A stretch of DNA of 64,000 bases from contig NC_058063.1 of assembly GCF_020085105.1 (NCBI RefSeq), positions 22,177,566 to 22,241,565 on the forward strand, in the 5' to 3' direction. This DNA comes from Siniperca chuatsi (lineage: Eukaryota; Chordata; Actinopteri; Centrarchiformes; Sinipercidae). Both the position numbers and the translations under genes were made by a program. Below, piece by piece: positions 42,673-56,355 of this stretch. A model generated the notes under the pieces. That model was not told where the DNA came from. It saw only the letters and a list, made by a program, of their open reading frames with translations, and did no database searches. The stretch's first letter is position 1. Each line of letters starts with the position of its first letter.

Positions 42673-44205
42673 AGAGGAGATTAAAGCAGGCAAAGGACGA
42701 CTACAGAAGAAAAGTAGAGAGAAAGCTGCAATACACCACCACCAGAGAGGTGTGGAGGGGAATGAGGACCATCACTGGTTACAAAAAAAAAGAATAGCCA
42801 GGCAACAGTGGGTGATGTGGACAATGCCAACGAGGTCAACCAGTTCTACAACAGGTTTGGAACAGCGACCAATGTCTGCCCTGCCCCAGCCGGTACAGCC
42901 TCACCTGTTCACTCACCCACCACTTCAGCTGCAGCTTACCCAACTCCATCTCCTCCATGGGTGAGCCTGTCCAGAGGATCTTCAACCTGAGTCTACAAAT
43001 GGGGAGGGTCCCAGTTCTGTGGAAAACATCATGTCTTGTACCGGTACCGAAAGTAGGGCGCCTGGATGAGCTAAACGACTACAGACCCGTGGCCCTCACA
43101 TCACACATCATGAAAACCATGGAGCAGCTGCTTCTCCCTCATGAACCTCATGTTGAATATACACTTGACCCCCTACAGTTTGAGAACACACTGGAGTGGA
43201 CGATGCTGTCCTCTAGATGCTCCACCAGGTCTACTCTCACTTGGATGAGCCAGGTGGTTATGTGAGGATTATGTTCTTTGATTTTTCAAGCACATTTAAC
43301 ACCATCCAACCCCCCATACTTAGAGACAAGCTTCAAGGGATGGGGGTGGATCCCTCCTTTGCATCCTGGATCACGGATTACCTGACAGGACGACCACAGT
43401 TTGGCTGGGGAACTGTCTCTGGGACGGCGGTGAGCAGCGCGGGGGCGCCACAGGGGACTGTTTTAGCTCCCTTCCTGTTTACATTGAACACAGCGGACTT
43501 TAAGTACAACTCTTGAGTCCTGCCACATCCAAAAGTATTCTGATGATACTGCTATTGTGGCGTGTATCAGGAATGGGCAGGAAGGGAAGTACAGCGACCT
43601 GACGAAGACCTTCAGTGACTGAAGTGATAAGAACTGCTTCCTACTGAACACCTCCAAGACCAAGGAGATGGTGGTGGATTTTTGCAGGTCTAAGCCCCCT
43701 CTTCTTCAGCTAGTCAACATTCAAGGGGTGGACATTGAGGTGGTGTAGACAGGCATCCCCTCCACAACATCCTGGCAGGCCAGTGAAGCAGCTGCAGTAG
43801 ATGGCTTTTCTCGCTGCGTTGCAGGACTGAAAGGTTCAGGAGATCCTTTGTCCCCACAGCCATCAGGCTTTACACCTCAGTCAATGGCGCTCATGACCTG
43901 GTTGCTGGTTGCCCCTCTCTCCCCTGGACTGTTTGCAATAATCCTTTAAGGATTATGTGGTACTTTTTATTGTCATATTTTATTTATTTATTGACTTATT
44001 TATTTATTTATTTATTTATTTATATACTCGTTGCTCTTAAGTCATTTTTGTTTTTGTTCTTTACCCTGTGCATGCTGCTTTATTACCTTCTTCTATTGTG
44101 GATTGTCTTAATCTATATTTATATGCTAATACAGATTGTGTGAGCTACTGGACACTTAAATTTCCTCCAAGGGGGATGAATAAAGTATCTATCTATCTAT
44201 CTGAT
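41590..44205 (+). mobile_element. L2-clade LINE inserted in FAM111A-like copy 2
   Basis: ORF2 begins with ARKWRYKPCVPSILMGNVNS and an apurinic-type endonuclease with its catalytic-site motifs (TETWL, SGDFNH, SDHNLV) to about 42570. Frameshifts follow. The RT continues in pieces (KVGRLDELNDYRPVALTS at 43050; MFFDFSSTFNTIQPPILRDK and GAPQGTVLAPFLFTL at 43270-43490; the YSDDTAI equivalent near 43540). The 3' end reads 'gggggatgaataaagtatct' followed by an ATCT tail at 44185-44205. The RT is inactivated by frameshifts and stops; the endonuclease part is open. Confidence 0.92.
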
Positions 44206-44229
44206 GAGCACTCAGACCCTGATGAGTAG

Positions 44230-46605
44230 ACTATTCAGAGGCTCCTCTGGCAAGTGTCAGAACACATCTGGCTACATAGGTTGTTATTTTCTAGTTTATA
44301 AAATCATTATACTGCCACTGAGTGAATGATCAAAGTAATTTTCTAAATTATGAAAAGATATCAGTCAGACTCACCAAATCCAACTTTGTTTGTCATCACA
44401 ACAAATTTCAAAGGTGCACTTCCCTGTTTGTTTGGGGCAGTGAACTGGATGCCAGCATGTTTGTTTGTATTTTGCTCAGCTGTAATTATAATCATCCACT
44501 GTGGTGGGTTAGGGAGCTTATTATTGTAACTTTTCAAACTAAATAACTAATAATGTTTGTTCATTTTATAGCATTACTACTGCGCTCTAGCCTTACTGTA
44601 GAAGCTGTTCGGCCTTTTTACTGTCTTTTTATTGATATTTTAGACTGTTACCTGCATGACTTTTAGCCTCCTGATGTATTCTGTTTGTATTAAATTAAAA
44701 CCTACTTATTTGGTGGTTCTCTTCAAAAAATGTTTGTTTCCTGTCATGGCTTAACCCCTCTTTATATTGTCTTTGGTGCAGATAAAATAAGACTTCACGT
44801 TTCCATTCACAGAAATTTCCCCACAGTCTTCCCTGAAAAAGGACTTGATGTCACAGCTGTTATGTGGGTAATAAATAAATGTTGATCAGAGCAATCACAA
44901 TCTATAAAGTGTATGAGAGCAATGCTACAGTTTATGGTCTGGTAGTGTGATAAGGTACTAAACATGGTGATGAAACAGGTTAGAATAGTAACCTCTCCAT
45001 TTCCAAACAGTGCAGCAGTGTTTCTATTGGCTGGACGAGCACACCAGCTCAGACAAAGGTGAAACTCTGACCTGTGAACCTGCCAGAACAGCTGGAGATC
45101 GCACTGAAACAGGAAATATGTTTGAATTCATCCGTCATTTGGGCTTCAGTGGAGTGAATGGGAGCAAATATTTGTATTATGGAAATGTAATGTGACCGTA
45201 CCTTAAGACCTGACAAACTTAACTGCACACAAAGTTGCTGTAAGCCTCAAAAAGCATAGCTTTTTTCATAGTCATAGCTGAGACAAAAAAGTCTTAAAGC
45301 TTTATTGTGTGATGAAGAAGTGCTAAGCTGTATAAAAAAGTGAGGTTAAAATCTAGGAGAAACAATTCTTTACAGAATAAAAACAGAAAGAGGATAAAAC
45401 TGTAAAGGCTTGGGTATACTTGAAACATGTCTAAAAGCAAAAGTGTTCATACCTGTTCTGAATGGCCACACAAAAATCCTGCTGTCGGACAGCCTTACCT
45501 CAAAGGCGTTCATGTTGTTGCACTGGGTTGTTCACGCCAAAAATTACGTAAGAATGAAAAAAGTCACACGTCTTCCACACACCTGGCCAATCACTGAATG
45601 AAGTGGGTGTGATTGTCAGATTGTTTAAGTTACAGAAATTGTGAGAGATGCCATCTCCCTGATTCCAAAATTGGAAAGGTGTGGGGGGAGGAGGTTTCAG
45701 ACACTATTTGATCCAACAAGCTTTGTTTGAAGCATACTGAGGCCTTACGACGTTGTGACTGTTTTAGGTGATTTCCAGGTCTGTCCATATCTATGTATGT
45801 ATGTCCCCTTGTATCTGTCATAAAAGAATTTCCATCTCAGGAACTTAGACAAGGCAAAATTAGTTACAACCTGAATTTAAGCAGAATAACTAGAATTTTA
45901 CTTAGTCAGTCATCACCTTGACTACTGCAGTGCTGTTGTAGGAAACACTCTCCAGGCAGACACTTGAGAGAAAACACGTCAGGAAACATGTCGCTCCTCA
46001 CTGCTGTTACTTTTCCTGACTTCATGTAAGTGCAGAAGCTGTTTACTGTTGCCACTATGAGTTTCACAACCACTGACAACGTCCTCAGATTGTAGCAGAA
46101 ATGACAAACCAACAGCTCCCCAAAGTGGCCACTTCACCACACTACCAGCAAATAAACTGATTGAAACTGCAGTACATCTTCTTCACTTGTAATGCAAGTT
46201 GAAAGTCTGTTATAACTTTGGCATGCCAACAAATCCAATGATAAGACCTAAACCAACAATGACTACTCACAAGTATTTTCTGTTTATCCAAAGTCTGATA
46301 TATCTTCTTCCTCTGAGTCATTGAGCATGTTCCCTCATTACCACAAACACACACACTGTAATATATTCTGACTCAGTCCCATATACACTGTCCTGATTTA
46401 AAGTAACAAATATTAAATGCCTTTTTTTAAATAACTGACAAATTATCATTTATTTTTCATTCATTTATAATAAAGGAGACAATATAATGTCTGTTTTACA
46501 AAAATATTATTTTGTGCCTTTTTTCATAGTCGATTTATCATTTAAACAACACTGTTTGATGCTTCGTTTGAAGCATACTGACGCCTTTATACTTTGTCCA
46601 CTTTC
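44230..46605. other. 3' flank of FAM111A-like copy 2, gene-free
   Basis: This holds blocks duplicated from downstream of gene 1 (45395-45470 and 45950-46220). No other gene, RNA gene or element protein was recognised. Confidence 0.5.
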
Positions 46606-46607
46606 AG

Positions 46608-46760
46608 TCCATCCATCCATCCATCCATTTTCTACCGCTTGGTCCCGTTAGGGGTCGCGGGTGACTGGAGCCTATCCCAGTGACTTTGGGCCTTAGGCAG
46701 GGTACACCCTGGACAGTGGCCAACTCGTCGCAGGGCTAACACAGACACAGACAAGGACAC
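46608..46760. repeat. Common fish dispersed repeat with (TCCA)n head
   Basis: A TCCA run is followed by ttttctaccgcttggtcccg, ggggtcgcgggtgactggag, cctatcccagtgactttggg and gggtacaccctggacagtgg. This is the widespread fish repeat text usually attached to RTE/L2-type 3' ends. It has no coding capacity. Confidence 0.75.
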
Positions 46761-47212
46761 TTTCAGTCCACTTTAACAAAACAATATTAACTGGTCATTT
46801 CAAAACCAACAGTTGTACAATAAAGTCACAGTTTGTTGCACATTAAATCTCCTCGCTTCATTTACATTGTTTACTTCTCTGCCTCAGTCTTCTTTTACAC
46901 CTCATGTCCACCATCTTACTTTTCTCGTCTTCTCATCTTTTATGTTAAAGTGCTCCTATTCTTCATTTCCTCTTCTTCAATTCACTCCACTTCTCTTTTT
47001 GTCTTCCCGCTCTTCTCATCTTTTTTCTTTCCTTTGACTCTGTTCACTCCTCCCTTGTTCTCCTCTTTGTCCATTTATTTTACTCTTTTCTTTTCCTTTT
47101 CTTATCTTCTAATTCCTTGTCGACCCTTTTCCGCTTCTGCTTTTGTTCTTTATTCTCGTATTACATGTCATTTTGCGCTCACTCTTTCTCTTCATCACTT
47201 TGTCTTTCCCTC

Positions 47213-50200
47213 TCAATCATCCTCATCTTCTTCTCTCAAAGCATTGCGGAGACTCCTCCAGAACTCCCCAGTCCTCTCCTCCTCCTGAGGCCACTCCAGG
47301 TAGGTGGTGGAGCTCATGAGTTTGCGCAGTTTGCAGAAGCGTTTGGGGATGTCGTCCTTGGACAGCGGTTCCAGCATGATCAAGATGGCCGCGTTTCCGC
47401 CGGCATTCCCATCAAAAAGCCAGAAGTGGGAGAAATCCAGCTCGTAGCGGCACCAGTCAGACTGGACAAAATTCTCTGAGAGGATGAAGACGGTCCGCCG
47501 GCTGCGCTCCATGGCACTCATGATGTTGTCCACAATCCAGTGTCCAGGAAGGAAGTCCCGCTTGTGGAGACACAGGGTCAGAGGCCGGGGGCTTCTGGGA
47601 TTCACAGAGTCTTCACCGTTGTCCCTGTAGGAGTATTGAGAGCAGGTTATGTTTCCCCACAGGTTTAGACTTCATTTGTGGTAGTAGGTGGAGTTCAGTG
47701 TGCTGGGAACAAAGAGAGTCAGCTGCAAAAGTGCATAGCACTTACAACTTGCATGCTTCTAATTTGGTAAGTAATTCTCCCAATTTGTACAACTGAACAT
47801 GAACGCACCATTCCTGCAGCCTTTCCTATTAATCCACACGTTTAACTGAATTTCCAGTTGAGGTTTCACATTCACAACCATACATTTTTACTTGTCACCA
47901 GATTTCACAAAATACTCGACTATTTTCACTTGTCAGACTCAAGCCCACTGAGATATCACCAAATAAATTCATCATGTTGCTGGCGTGGTGGTGCCACCAA
48001 ATAACAGTTGAAAGGCAGTAAAAATAAAAATAAGTACCATCTACAGTACAAGAATCTGGCAACCAATGACTGGAAAGCGGTATGTAATATAGAAAGGCAA
48101 ATTATTAACTTCCGTTATGGGCTTTTCAAACATGTTATGTGCCATGTGTGGTAAAGATTTAATGAAATATAGTAATTGTTAAAAAAATAAAAATAAAAAT
48201 TTCCGAAAATCCTTGAGACAAAGTGGCAAGATATGTGGGTTATACTAATCATCTGTACCAAACTTTAATTCAGATTTTTGCCGATTTTACCTCATACCTC
48301 ATTCATAAGGAATATGAGTCATGACACAAAAAGTAAAGTACCTTGGAAATGCCACATGGTGGCGCAAATCTCTTGTTCCTTGGCCTTCGGCCTAATTTTC
48401 TACCACATTTCACATCAGGTAAGTAGCTTTTTAGCTTTTGAGATATCTTGCTAACTAACAAATGGATTGACAAACTGTACTGAAAACGTAAATGTTAGAA
48501 AGTATAACAAAAAAATTCTGACATTACCTTGGCTCCTCCAGCTCAGGTACCAAGAAGTTTTCCACCCAGCTAGCGTCTCTCTCACTGTAGGACACAAAGG
48601 CGTCAAAGGAAAGCAACGCTTCTGAATCCGCTCTATCTCTGTGTCGGCGCCGGCGCCGGGAGCTATGCTTAGCCTTCAGCCACGCCCACATCATCTTGAG
48701 GTACCAGAACGCATGGAGTCGCCACAGCAGGACACACACCAGAATTAAAACAAACAGCGCCACCCCACAGCTCACAGACACAAACAAAACCCGGTGGCAC
48801 TCAACGATGGAGAGGCTGACTCGACCCACTGGTTCTCCCTGCCGGTAAAGAGGAGAATCACAGACATAGCTCTCCTCTCCATCTGTTAAATGCACGTCTC
48901 CACCTCCCTTAATGCTCGACTGGAAGAAAGCAACAAAGTCACAGGAGCAGACGAATTTGTTCTGACCCACTTGGAGGCTCTGGAGTCGCCTATATGACTG
49001 GAGGTCTGAACGGCCGAACATGTTCAAGGTGTTTGACTGTGGAAGAACAAGGAGGAGTCACACCGAGGAATACAAAGAGGATTGGAAGAAGAAATATAAG
49101 ATGTGATTGTTTCTTACTTGTATAGTCAGTGTTTGCAGACTGGGGAACAACCATCCCGGGGGCAGCCTAAGAAACTTGTTACCAGAGAGGTGGAGCTCTC
49201 TCAGGGCAGGCAGGGCCAAAATGAAGCCTTTGAGATCATTGTTGCTGAGATCCAACACCTGTACATAATAAAGTACAAGGTAAAAGTTGTTTATCAATGA
49301 GTGTTTTTGTTGTGATTGTATCAGGTCTGTCAGGACTACATGGTCCACTCTCAGTACCTCCAGAGTTGCGGGTAGACAGGGGGTGATGGTTGTAAGTTTA
49401 GCCCTGGAGATGTTGAGGTATCGCAGGGTGGAGGGCCAGGAGCACCCCTGGGGCATGGAGCTGTATGCGTTCCTACTGATGTCCAGGTGGGTCAGTTTGG
49501 AGAGCTTCACTACCAGCCAGCTCACCGTGGACAAAGACTGGATAGCAGAGGGACAGAGGCAGACAAGTCTTCAGGTCATTTCTTCTTCAAACCTCGTGCC
49601 TCATTTTTAAAAGTATTCTTGGATTTATACTTAATGGACACTACACTGATTTTGCATGTGATGATCAGTTTACTCTTCAGAAGCAGTACTACTCATCTTG
49701 TGAAAACTATGGTAAGTATGATAGATTAAAGTTGAAACAAGAAGTCGCTCTGCAAAAATGAATGGACAGATTGAGTAATAGTAACATTAGCTATCATTTT
49801 CTCTTCTAAATAAGTTTGGTAAAACTGAAAGTGTGCTAACAACCTGTGATGGCTTTTGTTCCTGCTGGCTGGACTTCGTTGTAGCTATGAAGTCAAATCT
49901 TATCACAACTGATGCGAATTAATGGAAAAACTACAAAAATAGGATGTTTTTTCCTTGAAGTTTCATGAAGGCACCTTCAGAGCGTTTCCGCTGATGTTTA
50001 AAACTCGGAGGTCCTTCAGCGTGCTGTTTCCATCACAGAGCGTCTCCACCAGAGTCATGTCAGTCAGCAGGTTGTCTGACAGGTCCAGGTACTGCAGGTT
50101 GACTAGCAGTTTGGACGTGGCACAGGGCATCACAAACACCTGAGGGCAAAAGGCATGCTTTGCTAATGAAGCTCGGAAAGTCGGAATAAAGTGTAGTATA

Positions 50201-53200
50201 ATTCTGTGATTCACTCAGTGACTCGTTTTGCTAATAAGAGGACTAAGTGCTTGTCTCAAGTGAGAGTCATTTGTGTGTCCTCACGAAATAGGTGGTATTG
50301 GAAGCTTGGTGTCTTAGTGACTACTTCAGGGATAGTTGGCAAGCTACTGGGGCTAACTGGTAACATGGTAGCTAGCTGGTAACATTATAGTGCTAGCCAG
50401 CCACAATAGAGAGCCTTTGTCATGACGTCATGTCAGTGCTACCTAATGTTCTGCTAGCTCATGTGAGTAAGTGCAATCATTGAGGATTTCTTTCATCTGT
50501 CTTTCTGAAAAAATGAAGCGTGTTGCTGAGGTTTAAGCTGCCAGTAAATTCTGTCAGAAATGCTCGTTACACAACTACTTTTTGTGTGTAACACTATGCC
50601 TTCCAGTAGAGATTGTTTGGAAATATATGTTGTTTTTCTGCATTTAAACAATACCGTCCCCACTCTACGATGACCACCTTTTTACCCCGTATTTGAGTGT
50701 GCCAGTTCGTAACAACTATAAACACTTTTGACTTCCGATGTGGTCGGGCAACGCATCTTACGAACTAGTTCTTACGTCATTGTAGCTTGGTTTTGTCCAT
50801 TTCTATAATCTCTGCTGTCTAAAAACATCTACATTATAGACAAGTACTGCACTAGCCCCGGCCCCTTGACTTGCCCATAGACCTCTATCAAGCTGGTGAC
50901 ATGTAACTGTGGTGATCTAGGGCTTATGGGAAATGGTGTTTGTTAAAGGCCACTAAAAGCAGAAATATTGAATAAAAATGAATATCTTAGATCTTTTTTT
51001 ATGTAAAAATTACTTTATAAACACATTGAGTGAACCACACAACACACTATTCAGTCAGGCTATGAACTGTGTTAACGTCATGTCCAATTGAGCTGGCTGC
51101 CAGTAGCTAGCTAGCTGTAGTTATGTAGTGGATTGATGTAGTAGCTAACGCATGTTACATACTTGTGACAAATAACACCTTGTTCCTTACCTGAGAGTTT
51201 ATAACAGACACCTTCCTGGGGTAGTGCAGCAGAAATTGCAGCTGCAGAAACGAGACAAAGCTGAAGACATTCAGCGCCACAACGTTTCGTACGAAGAACT
51301 CATCGATACTTTTATGATCGCTCCAGCTGGCCTTCTCCCACCTAACACCAACCAAAAAACAACAAACTATTACACTATTCATGCAGTCATCCATTCAAGC
51401 AACAGTTGTTCACTTCTGAATATTATTACTATTATTATTATTACTATTATTTAAAGAGTTTCCCTTCGGGGATCAATAAAGTATTTCTGATTAATATATA
51501 CTATATATTATTATAGGTTTTTCCATACAGTACTAGATTGAAAGCTGCTATTAACAGCAGTTTTTAAATATCAGACACTCCTCAAATTTGGAACTTTTCC
51601 TCAGATAACTAAGGTTTTCCAATATCTTTGCGTGAAGTGTATGCGAGCATCAACAACTTTATTTTCACAAAGTAAAACAATTTGGGCCCATATTTCCTGT
51701 TCATGCGAACATGCTTTGGCAATTTTTGAATGTGAATATTTTTGTCCCATTTGGCATTTCTGGTAAGTTGTGTTAGCTTTTGTAATATTTTATAAATTGA
51801 ATGCTGGTTGTTGCTGGACAATTTTAGAATTTAGCTGCTGCTGAGATTCTAATAGAAAAATCACTTTCCAGCAGTGCTTCTGGTTCACAATAATTTGATT
51901 GGTAGTTAGATGCACACATTCAAGTATCTGTGTGGCTAATGATTGGTCGACTAAACGTGCTGCTGCTCTCGCCCACTCACACCTTTTGACAGTTATAGTG
52001 CCAGCAGATACGCAAGGTCATACAAACACAAGTCAAAGGAGATTGATAAGACAGAGAACTGATGAATGTCATTCAGGCTTACATTAAATCATATTGTGAA
52101 CATTACTGTCCATGCTGGCAATCTTTTGTCAGCTAGGAAAGCTACCATGGTTTTTGCCCTGTAGGCTGAGATTGTTGTTTGCTTGCTGTCAGCTGACAGT
52201 TACATGGTTGCTGCCGCTGGCTGACTCCAACAGTTTTCCCCGGCCCTCGCTATTATGTGTTATGTGGTGCATAACTGAACACAGTCAGTCAGGAGAGCCA
52301 CAGCCACATATGAGAGCACAACCACTGAGAAATATTGGCGACGCTCCTCGAATGAGAGGGGTTAAGGTTTGCCCAAAAAGTCCCTAGCAAGAAAGTCGCT
52401 AAGTTGGCAACACCGAGTTTGGCTTTGTTCAGAAAGCATCAGATTTGTTTCTCAAATCAGATCTTTAAGACAGACTGTCCGCACTTTTATTTGCAAGTGT
52501 TCAGGTCGGGATTTGTGTGACATCACCAACCTATCTGCATGGGTTGCTGTGGTAACGACGTAGGCCTCAGTAACTACGTACGCCGTGGAGATCCATCATC
52601 TCGCCCTCCAAGCAATCGCGCTGTGAAGTCGCGGTGCGATCGCTGAGTTTGTCTGGTGCGACGGAGGAGTTCTCCACCGCGACTTGACAGCGCGCAGCAT
52701 GGATTCTGCTCAGCCGCTCCATGGATGTATTAAGCATGGAAAAGAGCGTCCATGAGCCACTCTGACTCCCGTCACCCTGGATTTGATGTCGTCTGTGTGT
52801 CGCGCTGCGAGTGATGCAAAAGACACTTTGAAGTCCTCTTGTTTTCGGACTTGTACAGATGCGTCTCTGTAGAAATCCGACTGGAATCAATTTCAAACCA
52901 TCTCCAAATGTGGCTTGGATCCAATTTGCAAAAATCCCATTTCATGTTGTTTTTGTCTGTCCAGACTTTTTAAAATCGATCTGGATACAATCTGGATATG
53001 CCAAAAAACGGATTTGGGCTCGCAGTCTGAACAAGGCCTTTGATAGATCACTGGATTCCTACCTGCCCGAGCCTGTCAGTATGACGCCGTCCACTGACAG
53101 GAAGGTGAGCGGCACGCCATCCATCACCACCAGGAAGTCAACAACGGCCTCATCAGACATAGAAAGGTTGCGGAATGTAATGTGCCTGAAGAGTGACAGG

Positions 53201-56200
53201 TTGGTTTGTTAACCAAATGTCATGTGGCATTTTACATGTTAACACACTTTCACTGAGAACTGAATACTGCATGCAACAACGGCTGTTTGATTGCAGAGTT
53301 GGTTGTGTTAAATATACTGTGCATTGACAATATTGCACTATTAAATTTCTCTTTAATTAATATTTTTCTTATTGTTTTTAGGCACTTAGATATTATTAAG
53401 TTTCACAGTCATAATTACAGCTTGAATGCTGACGTGAAGTGTTTGTGGTAGTGAACGCACAGTGAACTGTAAAACAGAAGAAAAGGAGATTGTGGCCAGA
53501 CCTGACTCTCCTCCTGGATGTTGCTCTGAAAGGCTGAACAGACTGGTTCGCAATCAGAAGGAGGTTTTCCAGAACGATAGGCGTCTCAGGGTACGACACG
53601 TCATCGAGCAATGCCGAGGCTAAGGCTACGTTTGTCAAAAATGGACCGTGGAGGCTCAAAGTGACGCGACCCAGCGGCCAAACGTCTGCTAGAGCGCCAG
53701 ACTCGTACCTGCAGAAAGAGAAAGAGACAGGAGGGAGTTGGAGAGGGAGAGTGGAAGATGGGAATAATAAGACCTGTAAAGGGCAGGGCAGACAGTGGAT
53801 TCAGTAATCAGTGCTTCCGTCTTTGGTGTTTACATTTTCCCTCCGTACATCTTAAATAGATCTGGTGATATTCTATATTTTATCGTCAACAGATTCCATG
53901 AAAAGATCAAAACGCACACTGTAGTTTATTTTGATTCAATCCCACATAACTGCTGCTCAAAATACTCACTTGAGCACCAAATGTGGATTAATCCGCCGCT
54001 GAAAATAGTCCCCAACAAATGCACATTTCCTCCCCATTTGAGTAAGGTTTAATTAAAAAGCACAGTTTCCAGCTGTTTAAAGGGAATAACTGAGCCTTTT
54101 TTTAAATGAACCAATGAGTGCCACAGAGAGGAAAGTCAGAGAGTTTTGAGAGACGGACAAACAGATTGTTTTTGGTCTTTTCATGAGATTAGCTGTTTTT
54201 CTACGTCATAGATGTAAATTGAATATTATAAGGTTTTAGACTGTTATACTTGACACTTGATTTGATACTACCACCAGGAGGCGCCATAGTCCCAACTTTT
54301 AAAATTTGACACATACAGGATTCAGTTACTTTAAGGAAGTGTGTTTCCTTTCCTTGAGAGGACAACTGGCTCTCACGTAACAACACAAAAACAGCGTCAG
54401 TCCCCCACCTCATCAGGTTGTTGGCGTGCACAGTGAGCTCCTCCAGCTGAGTGACTCCAGACAGATCTCTTCTCTTTACCTCCTCCAGAGCTGGACCTCC
54501 AAACCCCAGCCTCCTCAGCCTGACCAGCCTCTGAAACACTGGAGAAGAACCCAGGCAGCTGGAGGAGAGGAGGGGAGAGAAGAAGCTGCACTAAAAGGCT
54601 CAAAGTATGTGGACACCTGTATATCATACGCGATGCGGAGGTTTCTGCTTGGTCTTTATAACTTGAGTGCTTTACCTGTATGGGTTGTTGAGCAGGTTGA
54701 GTTCCTGCAGAGCTCCTAGCTTGCTGAACCATTTGTGGTTGACGGCAGTCAGCTGATTGTCCGACAGATCCAGCTCCTCCAGGCTCCACAGAGAGTCCAA
54801 TGCTGACGGATGGATCACAGCCAGTCTGTTACCTGGAGCACAGTAATATAACAAAACTGTATCAGGGGTTCCACAGGGTCAACCCTTGGACCGTCGATTA
54901 GCATTAATAATCACTACCATCGTTATTATTATTGTTATCGTTGTCATTGTTGTTGTTGTTATTATTGTCATTATTATGCTTATTGTCATTGTTCTTCTGG
55001 TTATCGTCATTACTGATGCTGTTATTATCGTTCATTGTTATCATCGCTATCTTTGTTAGTTTGGTTATCGTTATCATTGTAATTATTATCGTTGTTGTTG
55101 ATATTGTTAGTGTTGTTGCTCTAATTGTTGTTGCTTTTTATTGTTATTTTTGGTATAATAGTTATCATTATTATTGTTATAATTGTTGTTATTGTCGTTA
55201 TTATTATATCATTTGTTTTCATTATCATTGTTGTCATTATCATTATCGTTGTTTTCGTGCTCCCCAGTATATTTCTGACCTGCTCACAGACTACCATCCA
55301 GTCAGGCCTCTCAGGTCCTCGGTTGGTGGTTTCCTAACTGTACCTAGAATAAGATCCAGATCTGGGAAGGGTGCTGTTAGTTACTTTGGCTCTGTTCTCC
55401 AGAACAAACTTCCTGATGACAAAATTGCCATTTTTTTCCTGAGCAATTTAAGGCCTATTGCCCACATTGGCTTGAAAGCGGAGGTTCAAAGTTCATTCTT
55501 GACCTTAGACACAGCAAAACGTGGACGAGAAGTCCTGAAGTTTCTCGGAAAAACATTTGCACATTTCCAATTCCACGACAACTGCGCAAACTCCATCTGC
55601 TAATGAAGATCATGTGATATGATCAAAAGCTCAAAAACAGCTATTTGGTGGGTTGGAGGTGAGATTGTTTTGTCAATTTCAATAAGTTTTCAAAGGTATG
55701 TACAAATGAATTGATTAATTATTTATAACTTTTTAAAATACATTACATTATTATTAATTATAGTATATGTTCGTCATAGTATGTTTTTATATTGTATTTG
55801 CGTTTATATATCATATATATATTATACTATATTGCTCAGCATATCCCATTTGTCTTTGCCACTGACACACTGTCAAAGCTTCATGAGAGATTTCTCATCT
55901 TTGAATCTTTGTCTTTATATTTCTCTGTCCAGAACAGTAGTACATACCCACTGACGCAGAAATATGGACAGAAAACCTAACAAAAATGTCACTGTTACTT
56001 TTCATGCACTGTGCACATGCATTATAATATGTCTTTCTTTTACAGACAAGGCTTGGTGTAGCCTTATTCCTATAAACCCAATAAATTCCCATCAGCGTTA
56101 CCGTGGAGACTCAGAGCCCTCAGTTGCATATGGCCTCTCAGATCATCAACGTTCACCACGGTGATGTTGTTGAAGGAGAGATCAAGGGTCAGGGCACGGT

Positions 56201-56354
56201 CTGTCACCGTGGGAACACGGGTGAATCCACCGTAGGAGCAGTTACAGGAGAGCCGCAGGTCACAGCGATCGCAGGATGGGTGTGAGCTCTGACCCCAGCA
56301 CAGGGAGAGGGGGAGGAAGAGGAGGGTGAAGTAAAGGTTGGTTGGTTGTCCCAT
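47213..56354 (-). CDS. tlr2: Toll-like receptor 2
   Basis: Eleven coding exons in transcript order: 56354-56102, 54832-54676, 54558-54409, 53708-53502, 53185-53063, 51341-51191, 50139-49975, 49537-49358, 49258-49118, 49036-48528, 47624-47213. All have GT-AG borders and matching phases, giving 815 aa. TLR2 is a cell-surface receptor for bacterial lipoproteins that signals through MyD88. Seen are a signal peptide (1 to about 22), a Cys-rich N-cap ([12 protein letters not shown]), leucine-rich repeats such as [22 protein letters not shown] and LTHLDISRN, and an LRRCT with CSC and further Cys at 568 and 589. A transmembrane helix lies at about 593-614 and a TIR domain at about 651-810. The TIR has [22 protein letters not shown] (P705, equivalent to human P681), [14 protein letters not shown] and FWRSLRNAL. 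The many-exon layout agrees with that known for flounder TLR2. A loop before LCLHKRDF is longer than in mammals. The stop is TGA 47213-47215. No defects were found. Confidence 0.96.
51455..51495 (+). mobile_element. L2-like 3' terminus in TLR2 intron
   Basis: 'agagtttcccttcggggatc' followed by 'aataaagtatttctgatta' is the same terminus as 7940-7985. Only the tip is recognisable, next to a short ATT repeat. Confidence 0.65.
54905..55257. repeat. Imperfect (ATT/GTT/GTC)n low-complexity tract in TLR2 first coding intron
   Basis: About 350 bp made almost entirely of mixed trinucleotides (att, gtt, atc, gtc), with only a handful of other bases. Hydrophobic open frames on + come from this composition and are not genes. 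Confidence 0.9.
55255..55430 (+). mobile_element. LINE RT C-terminal fragment in TLR2 intron
   Basis: The plus-strand frame encodes [20 protein letters not shown], then [32 protein letters not shown], typical of the C-terminal part of fish non-LTR reverse transcriptase proteins. It abuts the trinucleotide tract at its 5' end. No 3' tail is clear. Confidence 0.8.
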
Positions 56355-56355
56355 A

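Noticed and set aside
46813-47288. Ser/Phe/Leu-rich frames of up to 151 codons on +
   Set aside because: They are antisense to the TLR2 3' UTR and last exon and arise from a pyrimidine-rich tract.
54932-55603. 223-codon hydrophobic frame on +
   Set aside because: Its first part is the trinucleotide tract; the rest is a LINE fragment in another context.
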